DNA from: JAHFUS01 sp035689115
Lineage (GTDB): Bacteria > Actinomycetota > Acidimicrobiia > Acidimicrobiales > GCA-2861595
Assembly (NCBI GenBank): GCA_035689115.1
Contig: DASSMA010000047.1
Location: 1-64,000, forward strand
Length of the DNA: 64,000 bases
Direction: 5' to 3'
Shown: positions 41,642 to 49,839 of the stretch, one piece after another
How positions within the stretch are numbered: position 1 is the first letter of the stretch
Layout of the letters: each line of letters opens with the position of its first letter
Made by a program: the position numbers and the translations under genes
The notes under the pieces: generated by a model
The model's input: the letters and a program-made list of their open reading frames with translations, nothing else
Databases searched by the model: none
What the model was told of the DNA's origin: nothing

Positions 41642-43738
41642 ATGCAGGTCTGGCCGGGGAACCCGTATCCCCTCGGGGCCACCTACGACGGCGCCGGTAC
41701 CAACTTCTCGGTGTTCTCCGAGGTCGCCTCCAAGGTGGAGCTGTGCCTCTTCGACGAGGCAGGCGCCGAGACCCGGATCGCCATGCCGGAGGTCACCGCC
41801 TACTGCTGGCACTGCTACCTCCCCGGCGTCGGGCCCGGCCAGCGCTACGGCTACCGGGTCCACGGGCCGTACGACCCGGGCGCCGGACACCGGTGCAACC
41901 CGGCCAAGCTCCTGCTCGACCCCTACGCCAAGGCGGTGGAGGGCCAGGTCGACTGGGCGGAGGCGGTGTTCCCGTACCGCTTCGGCCACCCCGACAGCAA
42001 GAACCTGGCCGACAGCGCGCGCCACGTCCCCAAGGGCGTGGTCACCAACCCGTGGTTCGACTGGGCCAACGACCGCCCGCCCAAGTCGCCGTACCACGAG
42101 GCGGTGATCTACGAGGTCCACGTGAAGGGCCTCACCAAGCGCCATCCCGACGTGCCCCCGGAGCTGCAGGGCACCTACGCCGGCATAGCCCACCCGGCGG
42201 TCGTCGACTACCTCACCGCCCTGGGCGTCACCGCCGTCGAGCTGCTGCCGGTGCACCAGTTCGTGCACGACGCCCACCTGGTCTCCAAGGGGCTGCGCAA
42301 CTACTGGGGCTACAACTCCATCGCCTACCTGGCGCCCCACAACGAGTACAGCGCCACCGGGCAGGCGGGCCAGCAGGTGCAGGAGTTCAAGCAGATGGTG
42401 AAGACCCTGCACGAGGCGGGCATCGAGGTGATCCTCGACGTGGTGTACAACCACACCGCCGAGGGGAACCACATGGGACCGGTGCTGTCGCTCAAGGGGA
42501 TCGACAACGCCGGCTACTACCGACTCGTCGACGAGGACAGGCGCTATTACTACGACACCACCGGCACGGGCAACAGCCTCGACATGCGCCACCCGCACGT
42601 GCTCCAGCTCATCATGGACAGCCTGCGGTACTGGGTCACCGACATGCACGTCGACGGCTTCCGCTTCGACCTGGCCGCCACCCTGGCCCGCCAGTTCCAC
42701 GAGGTCGACCGCCTGTCGGCCTTCTTCGACCTCATCCAGCAGGACCCCGTCGTGAGCCAGGTGAAGCTCATCGCCGAGCCGTGGGATCTGGGGGAGGGGG
42801 GCTACCAGGTCGGCAGCTTCCCGCCGCTGTGGTCGGAGTGGAACGGCAAGTACCGCGACCATGTGCGCGACTACTGGCGGGGCATCGACGAGACCCTCGA
42901 CGAGTTCGCCTACCGCTTCACCGGCAGCTCCGACCTCTACGAGTCGGGCGGGCGCCGGCCCTTCGCCAGCGTCAACTTCGTCACCGCCCACGACGGCTTC
43001 ACGCTGCGCGACCTGGTGTCGTACAACGAGAAGCACAACGAGGCCAACGGCGAGGACAACCACGACGGCGAGAGCTTCAACCGGTCCTGGAACTGCGGCG
43101 CCGAGGGGCCCACCGACGACCCCGAGATCAACGAGCTGCGGGCCCAGCAGGTGCGCAACTACCTCGCCACCCTGCTCCTCTCCCAGGGCGTCCCCATGCT
43201 CCTCGGCGGCGACGAGATGGGCCGCACGCAGCACGGGAACAACAACGCCTACTGCCAGGACAACGAGCTGTCGTGGTTCGACTGGGACGCCCGCGACGGC
43301 GAGCTGGTCGCCTTCACCCAGCGGCTCATCGCCCTGCGGCGGACCCACCCCGTGTTCCGGCGCCGGCACTTCTTCCAGGGGCGGCCGCTGCACGGCGACG
43401 ACGTCTCCGACATCGCCTGGTTCCGCACCGACGGCTCGTCGATGAACGGCGAGGACTGGGCGGCCGGGTTCGCCAAGACGCTGGGCGTGTTCCTCAACGG
43501 CGAGGCCATCCCGGACCTCGACGCCCGTGGCGAGCGCATCGTCGACGACTCGTTCCTCGTGCTCTTCAACGCCCACCACGAGCCGGTCGACTTCGAGCTG
43601 CCCCCCGAGGAGTTCGGGGAGCGGTGGGTGAAGGTGCTCGACACCGCCGACGCCTTCGACGAGGGCCTCCAGCTCAAGGCGAGCGACCTCATCTGCGTGG
43701 AGGCCCGTTCGCTGTCCCTGTTCCGACGTGGCGGGTAG
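41642..43738 (+). CDS. glgX: Glycogen debranching enzyme (GlgX/TreX)
   Basis: This 698-residue glycoside hydrolase family 13 enzyme cleaves alpha-1,6 branches of glycogen and releases linear maltodextrins for the next two enzymes. It starts with a carbohydrate-binding fold (GAGTNFSVFSEVASKVELCL). The catalytic barrel shows VILDVVYNHTAEG, VDGFRFDLA with the nucleophile aspartate, LIAEPWD with the acid/base glutamate, and VTAHDGFTLRDLVSYNEKHN, a stretch diagnostic for GlgX/TreX. Length is normal for the family. The next gene starts inside its 3' end (43728), so the two are coupled. The role in trehalose synthesis is clear from context. Confidence 0.95.
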   Translation: MQVWPGNPYPLGATYDGAGTNFSVFSEVASKVELCLFDEAGAETRIAMPEVTAYCWHCYLPGVGPGQRYGYRVHGPYDPGAGHRCNPAKLLLDPYAKAVEGQVDWAEAVFPYRFGHPDSKNLADSARHVPKGVVTNPWFDWANDRPPKSPYHEAVIYEVHVKGLTKRHPDVPPELQGTYAGIAHPAVVDYLTALGVTAVELLPVHQFVHDAHLVSKGLRNYWGYNSIAYLAPHNEYSATGQAGQQVQEFKQMVKTLHEAGIEVILDVVYNHTAEGNHMGPVLSLKGIDNAGYYRLVDEDRRYYYDTTGTGNSLDMRHPHVLQLIMDSLRYWVTDMHVDGFRFDLAATLARQFHEVDRLSAFFDLIQQDPVVSQVKLIAEPWDLGEGGYQVGSFPPLWSEWNGKYRDHVRDYWRGIDETLDEFAYRFTGSSDLYESGGRRPFASVNFVTAHDGFTLRDLVSYNEKHNEANGEDNHDGESFNRSWNCGAEGPTDDPEINELRAQQVRNYLATLLLSQGVPMLLGGDEMGRTQHGNNNAYCQDNELSWFDWDARDGELVAFTQRLIALRRTHPVFRRRHFFQGRPLHGDDVSDIAWFRTDGSSMNGEDWAAGFAKTLGVFLNGEAIPDLDARGERIVDDSFLVLFNAHHEPVDFELPPEEFGERWVKVLDTADAFDEGLQLKASDLICVEARSLSLFRRGG

Positions 43739-46412
43739 CCCCCTCTCCACCTACCGCGTCCAGCTGACCCCGTCGTTCGGGTTCGACGAGCTGGCCGCCC
43801 AGGCCGGGTACCTGGCGGCTCTCGGGGTGAGCCACGCCTACCTGTCGCCGATCCTCCAGGCGGCGCCGGGCAGCACCCACGGCTACGACGTGGTGGACCA
43901 CCGGCGGGTCAGCGCCGACCTGGGCGGGGACGACGCCTACGCCCGGCTGTGCGACGCCCTGGCCGCCGCCGGCCTGGGCCAGGTGCTCGACGTGGTGCCC
44001 AACCACATGGCCATCACCGGACCGGAGAACGCCTGGTGGTGGGACGTGCTGGAGAACGGCCCGGCCAGCGTGTACGCCGCCTACTTCGACGTCGACTGGG
44101 ACCCGCCGGAGGCCAAGCTGCGCCACACGGTGCTGCTGCCCGTCCTCGGCGACCACTACGGCCGGGTGCTGGAGGCGGGCGACCTGGTCGTGCGCCGCCA
44201 GGGCGGCAGCTTCACCGTCCATTACCACGACACCTGCGCGCCGCTGGCGCCCCGCTCGCTGGACCGCCTGCTCGTGGCCGCCGGCGAGGAGTGCCGGTCG
44301 GCCGAGCTGGAGTCGATCGGCGCCGCCCTGGGCCGGCTGCCGCCGGCCACCGCCACCGACCGGGAGTCGGTGCGCGAACGCCACCGCGACAAGGAGGTCC
44401 TGAAGTCGCGCCTCGACGCCCTCTGCGAGGAGGACCCTGCGGTGGCGTCCGCGGTGGGCGACGCAGTCTCGGCCCTCAACGCCGACCCCGACGCCCTCGA
44501 CGCCCTGCTGGAGCGCCAGAACTACCGGCTGGCCTACTGGCGTACCGCCGGCAGGGAACTCGACTACCGGCGGTTCTTCGACATCACCACCCTGATCGGC
44601 GTGCGCGTGGAGGACCCGCAGGTGTTCGAGGACACCCACACCCTCGTCGTCGAGTGGGTCGGCAAGGGCATCGTCGACGGGTTGCGCATCGACCACCCCG
44701 ACGGCCTGGTCGACCCGGAGGGCTACCTCGTCCGCCTGGCCGAGGCCACCGGCGGGGCGTGGGTGGTGGTGGAGAAGATCCTCGAGCCGGGGGAGCGGCT
44801 GCCGGCGTCGTGGCCGGTGGCCGGCACCACCGGGTACGACTTCGCCGCCCGGGTGGGCGGGCTGTTCGTGGACCCGGCCGGCCGGGAGCCGCTGCTCGCA
44901 ATGTACGGCGACCTCACCGGGCAGCCCACCGACGTGGCCGAGGTGGTGGCGGCCAAGAAGCGGCTGGTGCTGCGCGACGTCCTGGCCGCCGACCTCAACC
45001 GCCTCACCGCCCTGTTCGTCGACGTGTGCGAGGGCAACCGCCGCTACCGCGACTACACCCGCCACGAGCTGCACGAGGCCCTGCGGGAGGTCCTGTGCTG
45101 GTTCCCCGTCTACCGGACCTACGTGCGGCCGGGTACCGCCGTCCGCGACGAGGACGTGGCCGTGGTGGAGGAGGCGGTGGCGGCGGCCGCGGCGCGCCGG
45201 CCCGACGTCGACGGCGACCTGTTCGGCTTCCTCGCCGACCTGCTCCTCCTCCGTCACCACCGGGAGAACCCACCGGGCCTGCCGTCGCCGGTCAGCCCGG
45301 CGGAGGCCGACCTGGTGGCCCGGTTCCAGCAGGTCACCGGCCCGGTGATGGCGAAAGCGGTGGAGGACACCGCGTTCTACGACTTCGTGCCGCTGGTGTC
45401 GCTCAACGAGGTGGGGGGGTCGCCGGCCGAGTGGGGCGTCTCGGTGGCGGAGTTCCACCACGCCTGCGCCGAGGCCCAGGCCGGGTGGCCCACGTCCATG
45501 CTGGCCACCAGCACCCACGACACGAAGCGCAGCGAGGACGTGCGGGCCCGCCTCCACCTGCTCTCCGAGCGGCCGGAGGAGTGGGCGGCGGCGGTGCGGC
45601 GCTGGTCGGCGGCCAACGACCGCCACCGCTCCGGTCCCGGCCTCCCCGACGCCAACGCCGAGTACCTGCTCTACCAGACGCTGGTCGGGGCTTGGCCGCT
45701 GCCCGGTGACCGGGCGGTGGCCTACATGGAGAAGGCGTCGAAGGAGGCCAAGGCCCGCACGTCGTGGATCGACCCCGACCCCGGGTACGACGCCGCCCTG
45801 CGCGCCTTCGTGGAGGGCGTGCTGGGCGACGCCGCCTTCCTGGACGACCTGGCCGCCTTCGTCGCCCCCCTCGTCGGCCCCGGCCGGGTGACGTCGCTGG
45901 CCCAGGCCGTCCTGCGCCTCACCGCGCCCGGCGTCCCCGACACCTACCAGGGCACCGAGCTGTGGGACCTGAGCCTGGTGGACCCCGACAACCGCCGGCC
46001 GGTCGACTACGAGACCCGCCGGCGGCTGCTCGACGAATTGCCCGGCCTCGACGCCGCCGCCCTGTGGGAGCGGGCCGGCGAGGGGCTCCCGAAGCTGAAG
46101 GTCGTCACCGAGGCGCTCCACCTGCGGCGCCGCCGGCCCGAGGCGTTCGGTGCCGGAGGTGCCTACCAGCCGCTGGCGGCCTCCGGGCCCAGGGCGGCCC
46201 ACGTGGTGGCGTTCTCCCGCGGCGGCGCGGTGGCCACCGTCGTCCCCCGGCTGGTGCTCGGCCTGGCCGGCGACTGGGGCACCACAACCGTGGCCCTGCC
46301 GCCGGGGCGGTGGCGCAACCTGCTCGACGGCGCCGACGTCGGCGGCGGCGAGGTGGCGCTGGCGGGGCTGCTCGGCGCCTTCCCCGTCGCCCTCCTCGAA
46401 CGGGCGGGGTGA
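43728..46412 (+). CDS. treY: Maltooligosyl trehalose synthase (TreY)
   Basis: The 894-residue family 13 enzyme turns the reducing-end maltose unit of a maltodextrin into a trehalose unit. Diagnostic stretches are STYRVQLTPSFGFDELA at the start, SHAYLSPILQA, GSTHGYDVVD, LDVVPNHMAI, DGLRIDHPDGL with the nucleophile, VVEKILEPGE with the acid/base glutamate, and TSTHDTKRSEDVRARL. Length is slightly above the usual 720-830. The GTG start overlaps glgX by 11 bases. Confidence 0.95.
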   Translation: MAGSPLSTYRVQLTPSFGFDELAAQAGYLAALGVSHAYLSPILQAAPGSTHGYDVVDHRRVSADLGGDDAYARLCDALAAAGLGQVLDVVPNHMAITGPENAWWWDVLENGPASVYAAYFDVDWDPPEAKLRHTVLLPVLGDHYGRVLEAGDLVVRRQGGSFTVHYHDTCAPLAPRSLDRLLVAAGEECRSAELESIGAALGRLPPATATDRESVRERHRDKEVLKSRLDALCEEDPAVASAVGDAVSALNADPDALDALLERQNYRLAYWRTAGRELDYRRFFDITTLIGVRVEDPQVFEDTHTLVVEWVGKGIVDGLRIDHPDGLVDPEGYLVRLAEATGGAWVVVEKILEPGERLPASWPVAGTTGYDFAARVGGLFVDPAGREPLLAMYGDLTGQPTDVAEVVAAKKRLVLRDVLAADLNRLTALFVDVCEGNRRYRDYTRHELHEALREVLCWFPVYRTYVRPGTAVRDEDVAVVEEAVAAAAARRPDVDGDLFGFLADLLLLRHHRENPPGLPSPVSPAEADLVARFQQVTGPVMAKAVEDTAFYDFVPLVSLNEVGGSPAEWGVSVAEFHHACAEAQAGWPTSMLATSTHDTKRSEDVRARLHLLSERPEEWAAAVRRWSAANDRHRSGPGLPDANAEYLLYQTLVGAWPLPGDRAVAYMEKASKEAKARTSWIDPDPGYDAALRAFVEGVLGDAAFLDDLAAFVAPLVGPGRVTSLAQAVLRLTAPGVPDTYQGTELWDLSLVDPDNRRPVDYETRRRLLDELPGLDAAALWERAGEGLPKLKVVTEALHLRRRRPEAFGAGGAYQPLAASGPRAAHVVAFSRGGAVATVVPRLVLGLAGDWGTTTVALPPGRWRNLLDGADVGGGEVALAGLLGAFPVALLERAG

Positions 46413-46442
46413 ACGGGTGCCGATCCGGGAAAGAGCGCGGGC

Positions 46443-48158
46443 ATGACGCGCTTCCGGGTGTGGGCGCCGCGCGCCACCGTGGTCGAACTGGACCTGTCGG
46501 GTCGCCGTGTGCCCATGGCCGCCGCGGGCGGCGGCTGGCACGGGGCCGACGTGGACGCCGGGCCGGGCACCGACTACGGCTTCGTCCTCGACGGCCGGGA
46601 GGTCCTGCCCGACCCCCGTTCGCCGTGGCAGCCGGCCGGGGTGGACGGGCGGTCCCGCACGGTGGACCACGCCGCCTTCCCCTGGTCCGACGCCGGCTGG
46701 CGGGGCGTGCACCTCCCGTCGGCGGTCCTCTACGAGCTGCACGTGGGCACCTTCACGCCCGAGGGCACCTTCGACGCCGCCGCCGCCCGCCTCGACCACC
46801 TGGTGGACCTGGGCGTCGACGCGGTGGAGCTGATGCCCGTGGCCGAGTTCCCCGGCCGGCGGGGGTGGGGCTACGACGGCGTCGACCTGTACGCCCCCCA
46901 CTCCGCCTACGGCGGGCCCGAGGGCCTGAAGCGTCTGGTCGACGCCTGCCACGCCCGGGGCCTCGGGGTGGTGCTCGACGTCGTCTACAACCACCTCGGC
47001 CCGGCCGGCAACCACCTCGCCCGCTTCGGCCCCTACTTCACCTCCCGCTACGCCACGCCGTGGGGCGAGGCGGTGAACCTCGACGGCGCCGGCAGCGACG
47101 AGGTGCGGGCCTTCTTCGTGGACAACGCCGTGATGTGGCTGCGGGACTACCACTTCGACGGCCTGCGCCTCGACGCCGTCCACGCCATCCTCGACACGTC
47201 GGCCAAACACCTCCTGGAGGAGCTGGCCGAGCGGGTCGAGGGGCTGGCCGCCGCCGCCGGCCGGCCCCTGTTCCTCGTGGCCGAGAGCGACCTGAACGAC
47301 CCGCGCGTCGTGCGCCGGCGGGAGGTCGGCGGCTACGGCATCGACGCCCAGTGGAGCGACGACTTCCACCACGCCGTCCACGCCCTGCTCACCGGCGAGC
47401 GGGAGGGGTACTACGCCGACTTCGGCTCCATGGCCCATCTGGCGCTGGCCCTGCGCCGGTCGTTCGTCTACGCCGGCGAGCACTCGCCCCACCGGGGCCG
47501 GCGCCACGGCCGGCTCGACCCCACGCTGTCGGGCCACCGCTTCGTCGTCTGCACCCAGAACCACGACCAGGTCGGCAACCGCGCCCGGGGCGAGCGGCTG
47601 GCCGCCCTCGTCGGCCCCGGGCGCCTCCAACTGGCCGCCGCCCTGGTGCTCACCTCGCCGTTCGTCCCCCTGCTGTTCCAGGGGGAGGAGTGGGCGGCCA
47701 CCACGCCGTTCCCCTACTTCACCGACCACGCCGACCCGATCCTCGGGCGGGCGGTGCGGGAAGGGCGGCGGGCCGAGTTCGCCGCCTTCGGTTGGGACCC
47801 GGAAGCGGTGCCCGACCCCCAGGACCCGGCCACCTTCGAGCAGGCCCGCCTCGACTGGTCGGAGCCCGGGGAGAAGGACCACGCCGCCGTGCTGGACTGG
47901 TACCGGCGCCTGATCGCGCTGCGCCGCTCGGTGCCGGCCCTCACCGACGGCCGCATGGACGCCGTCGAGGTCCGCTTCGACGAGGAGGCGGGCTGGCTGG
48001 TGGTGACGCGCGGACCGGTGACGGTGGCGGGCAACATCGGCCCGCAGCCGGTCGGGCTGGCGGTGGCCGGGTCGCTCCGGCTGGGGTCCGACGGGGCCGA
48101 GGTCGGGCCGGCAGGCCTGCGCCTGGCGCCCGACGCGGTGGCCGTCCTCGTCGCCTGA
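46443..48158 (+). CDS. treZ: Malto-oligosyltrehalose trehalohydrolase (TreZ)
   Basis: The 571-residue enzyme releases free trehalose from the product of TreY. An N-terminal beta domain (FRVWAPRATVVELDL) precedes the barrel, which shows YELHVGTFTPEGTFDAA, VELMPVAEFPG, GWGYDGVDLYAPHSAYGGPE, VLDVVYNHLGP, GLRLDAVHAI with the nucleophile and LVAESDLNDPR with the acid/base glutamate. These are all TreZ hallmarks. It begins 30 bases after treY, and its stop codon shares its last base with the next gene's ATG. Confidence 0.95.
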   Translation: MTRFRVWAPRATVVELDLSGRRVPMAAAGGGWHGADVDAGPGTDYGFVLDGREVLPDPRSPWQPAGVDGRSRTVDHAAFPWSDAGWRGVHLPSAVLYELHVGTFTPEGTFDAAAARLDHLVDLGVDAVELMPVAEFPGRRGWGYDGVDLYAPHSAYGGPEGLKRLVDACHARGLGVVLDVVYNHLGPAGNHLARFGPYFTSRYATPWGEAVNLDGAGSDEVRAFFVDNAVMWLRDYHFDGLRLDAVHAILDTSAKHLLEELAERVEGLAAAAGRPLFLVAESDLNDPRVVRRREVGGYGIDAQWSDDFHHAVHALLTGEREGYYADFGSMAHLALALRRSFVYAGEHSPHRGRRHGRLDPTLSGHRFVVCTQNHDQVGNRARGERLAALVGPGRLQLAAALVLTSPFVPLLFQGEEWAATTPFPYFTDHADPILGRAVREGRRAEFAAFGWDPEAVPDPQDPATFEQARLDWSEPGEKDHAAVLDWYRRLIALRRSVPALTDGRMDAVEVRFDEEAGWLVVTRGPVTVAGNIGPQPVGLAVAGSLRLGSDGAEVGPAGLRLAPDAVAVLVA

Positions 48159-49099
48159 TGCCGGGGCCGGTCGACGCCGTCGTCGTGGGCGGGGGGCCGG
48201 CCGGGCTGGCCGCCGCCACCTGGATCGCCCGCTACCGCCGCCCGGTGCTCCTGCTCGACGGGCGCGATCCGCGGAACCGGTGGGTGGAGCACGCCCACGG
48301 GTACCTGGGCGACGACCCGGTGAACCCGCTGGAGCTGGCCGAGCGGGGCCGCGCCCAGCTGCTGCGCTACGAGGAGGCCGAGGTGTGCGAGGGGCGGGCG
48401 ACGGCCGCCCGCCGGCGCGACGACGGGCTGTTCGAGCTCGACCTGAGCGGCGGCGGGGGGCTGCTGGCCCGCCGGCTGGTGCTGGCCACCGGCGTGCGGG
48501 ACCGCTTCCCCGAGGTGGGCCGGTTCTTCGAGCACTACGGGGCCGACGTGTTCCACTGCCCGACCTGCGACGGCTACGAGGCCCGCGACGCCCGGGTCGT
48601 GGTGTTCGGCTGGAACGAGGACGTCACCGGCTTCGCCCTCACCCTGCTCGGTTGGGCGCGCGACGTGCTGATCGTCACCGACGGGCGCCCCTTCGAGGGC
48701 GACCAGGAGTGCCGCCGGAGGCTCGACGAGGCCGGCGTGCGGGTGGTGGAGGACGAGGCGGTGGCGCTGATGGGCACCCGGGGTGCGCTGGAGGGCGTGC
48801 GGCTCCGCCACGCCGGCGCCGTGGCCTGCGAGCTGGCCTTCTTCTCCATCGCCCACGTGCCCCGCACGGCGCTGGCCGAGCAGCTGGGCTGCGGGCTCAC
48901 CGACCACGGCTGCATCGCCGTCGACGAGGAGGCGGCGACGTCGGTGCCGGGCGTCTACGCCGCCGGCGACGTGACCCCCGGGCTCCAGCTGGTGCAGGTG
49001 GCGGCCGCCAAGGGTGCCATCGCCGGCGTGGCCTGCGCCCGGTCCCTCCGGGGCGAGGGCGGGACGCCGGAGGCGTGGGCCGGTCGCCTCCCTGGGTAG
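48158..49099 (+). CDS. Thioredoxin reductase-like FAD protein
   Basis: The 313-residue flavoprotein starts with the FAD-binding VVGGGPAGLAAATWIAR, has a redox-active CPTC at about 132-135 (FHCPTCDGYEARD) and ends with GVYAAGDVTPGLQLVQVAAA, as in thioredoxin reductases. The second nucleotide site, normally GxGxxA/G for NADPH, reads VVVFGWNEDVTGFA and lacks the standard glycines. It may take electrons from something other than NADPH, or act as a thiol oxidase. It is coupled to treZ by TGATG, an unexpected partner for a trehalose operon. Subfamily and partner are unclear. Confidence 0.85.
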   Translation: MPGPVDAVVVGGGPAGLAAATWIARYRRPVLLLDGRDPRNRWVEHAHGYLGDDPVNPLELAERGRAQLLRYEEAEVCEGRATAARRRDDGLFELDLSGGGGLLARRLVLATGVRDRFPEVGRFFEHYGADVFHCPTCDGYEARDARVVVFGWNEDVTGFALTLLGWARDVLIVTDGRPFEGDQECRRRLDEAGVRVVEDEAVALMGTRGALEGVRLRHAGAVACELAFFSIAHVPRTALAEQLGCGLTDHGCIAVDEEAATSVPGVYAAGDVTPGLQLVQVAAAKGAIAGVACARSLRGEGGTPEAWAGRLPG

Positions 49100-49273
49100 A
49101 TGTCAGGCATGACCGTCTTCTCCAAGGAACCGCTCCAGAAGCTGCAGGACGACATCGACGAGGTGCGCCGACGGGCGGATATCGCCCCTGACCAGGAGGA
49201 ACGCGCCTTCCTCGACGAGGGCGAGGCCGACCGGGACCAGCCGGTGGACGACACCATCGCGCCCCCGGGCTGA
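49100..49273 (+). CDS. Small acidic protein (57 aa), unknown function
   Basis: ATG at 49100 directly follows the previous stop (TAGATG); an in-frame ATG three codons on is equally possible. The product (MSGMTVFSKEPLQKLQDDID, ending DDTIAPPG) has one charged helix followed by an acidic disordered tail. Coding is supported by the tight spacing and by codon third-position GC bias. I recognise no family. A hairpin starts immediately after its stop codon. Confidence 0.55.
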   Translation: MSGMTVFSKEPLQKLQDDIDEVRRRADIAPDQEERAFLDEGEADRDQPVDDTIAPPG

Positions 49274-49298
49274 GATTCTCGAAATTTCTTCGGGAATC
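49274..49298 (+). terminator. Hairpin directly after the trehalose operon
   Basis: GATTCTCGAA (49274-49283) pairs with TTCGGGAATC (49289-49298), ten base pairs with one G-U, around the loop ATTTC. It begins at the base after the stop codon of the 57-aa gene. A probable intrinsic terminator. Confidence 0.5.
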
Positions 49299-49599
49299 AG
49301 GTTTGGGGCTCCGCCACCTGGGACATAACTCTTCCTGTCCCGCCCCCCGGGAGCCCCACAAGCCGGGAGAGCCGAGCTATAGCCGGCTCTCCCGGCTTGT
49401 GCGCGTCCGGCGACGGGTCGCCCGGGGTCCGGCCCGGGCCGTCGCTCTGGCGGCGTCAGCGTGCGGTGGCGGCGGGGTTCACTTGCGACCGGGGCCGTGC
49501 TCGTCGAGATGGGACCCGGCCAACATCGGTCGGCCTCTTCACTCTCGCCGTCGGGATCGGGCTGGGCTGCTCCGCCGCGAGCGCGGAAGCACTCGAGGG
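49299..49599. other. Gene-free spacer with a very strong hairpin
   Basis: I see no supported gene in this stretch. Its main content is the 18-bp hairpin at 49357-49401; the remainder is GC-rich sequence without protein-like frames. Confidence 0.45.
49357..49401. terminator. Perfect 18-bp inverted repeat (strong hairpin)
   Basis: CACAAGCCGGGAGAGCCG (49357-49374) pairs without mismatch with the complementary arm at 49384-49401. The nine-base loop AGCTATAGC is itself nearly palindromic. It follows the operon's first hairpin by about 60 bases and precedes a minus-strand gene by 200. It may be a second, bidirectional terminator or a repeat element; there is no T-run. Confidence 0.5.
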
Positions 49600-49794
49600 C
49601 TAGCGGGCCTCGTCCTCGTCGGGAAGGGGGCCGGGGAGGGCCTGCTCGATGGCGTCGGCCTCGGGGACCTCGGCGCCGATGAAGATCGACGGGTTGTCGA
49701 AGTCGGGCGCCACGGCGGGCTGGTCCTGCTCGGCTCGATCGGCGTCGGGAACCTGGTCGAGGGAGGTGTCGGTGGTGCCGTGGGAGTCGGTCAT
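49600..49794 (-). CDS. Small acidic protein (64 aa), unknown function
   Basis: The product (MTDSHGTTDTSLDQVPDADR, ending LPDEDEAR) is strongly acidic and probably disordered, with a short conserved-looking core PSIFIGAEVPEADAIEQALP. Small proteins with this style are common in actinobacterial genomes. It lies between the hairpin and the convergent phosphatase operon region. No function can be proposed. Confidence 0.5.
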   Translation of the reverse strand: MTDSHGTTDTSLDQVPDADRAEQDQPAVAPDFDNPSIFIGAEVPEADAIEQALPGPLPDEDEAR

Positions 49795-49839
49795 GGGCGA
49801 ACCAATCTATGCCCGCCGGCCGCCCCCGCGTACCCTCGT

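Noticed and set aside
38668..43767. A plus-strand open frame of about 1700 codons crossing the GGDEF-EAL and glgX genes
   Set aside because: Arginine/proline/glycine-rich out-of-frame sequence spanning two well-supported genes.
43689..47882. A minus-strand open frame of about 1400 codons opposite treY and treZ
   Set aside because: Same cause; low-complexity composition and no family features, whereas treY and treZ are unmistakable.
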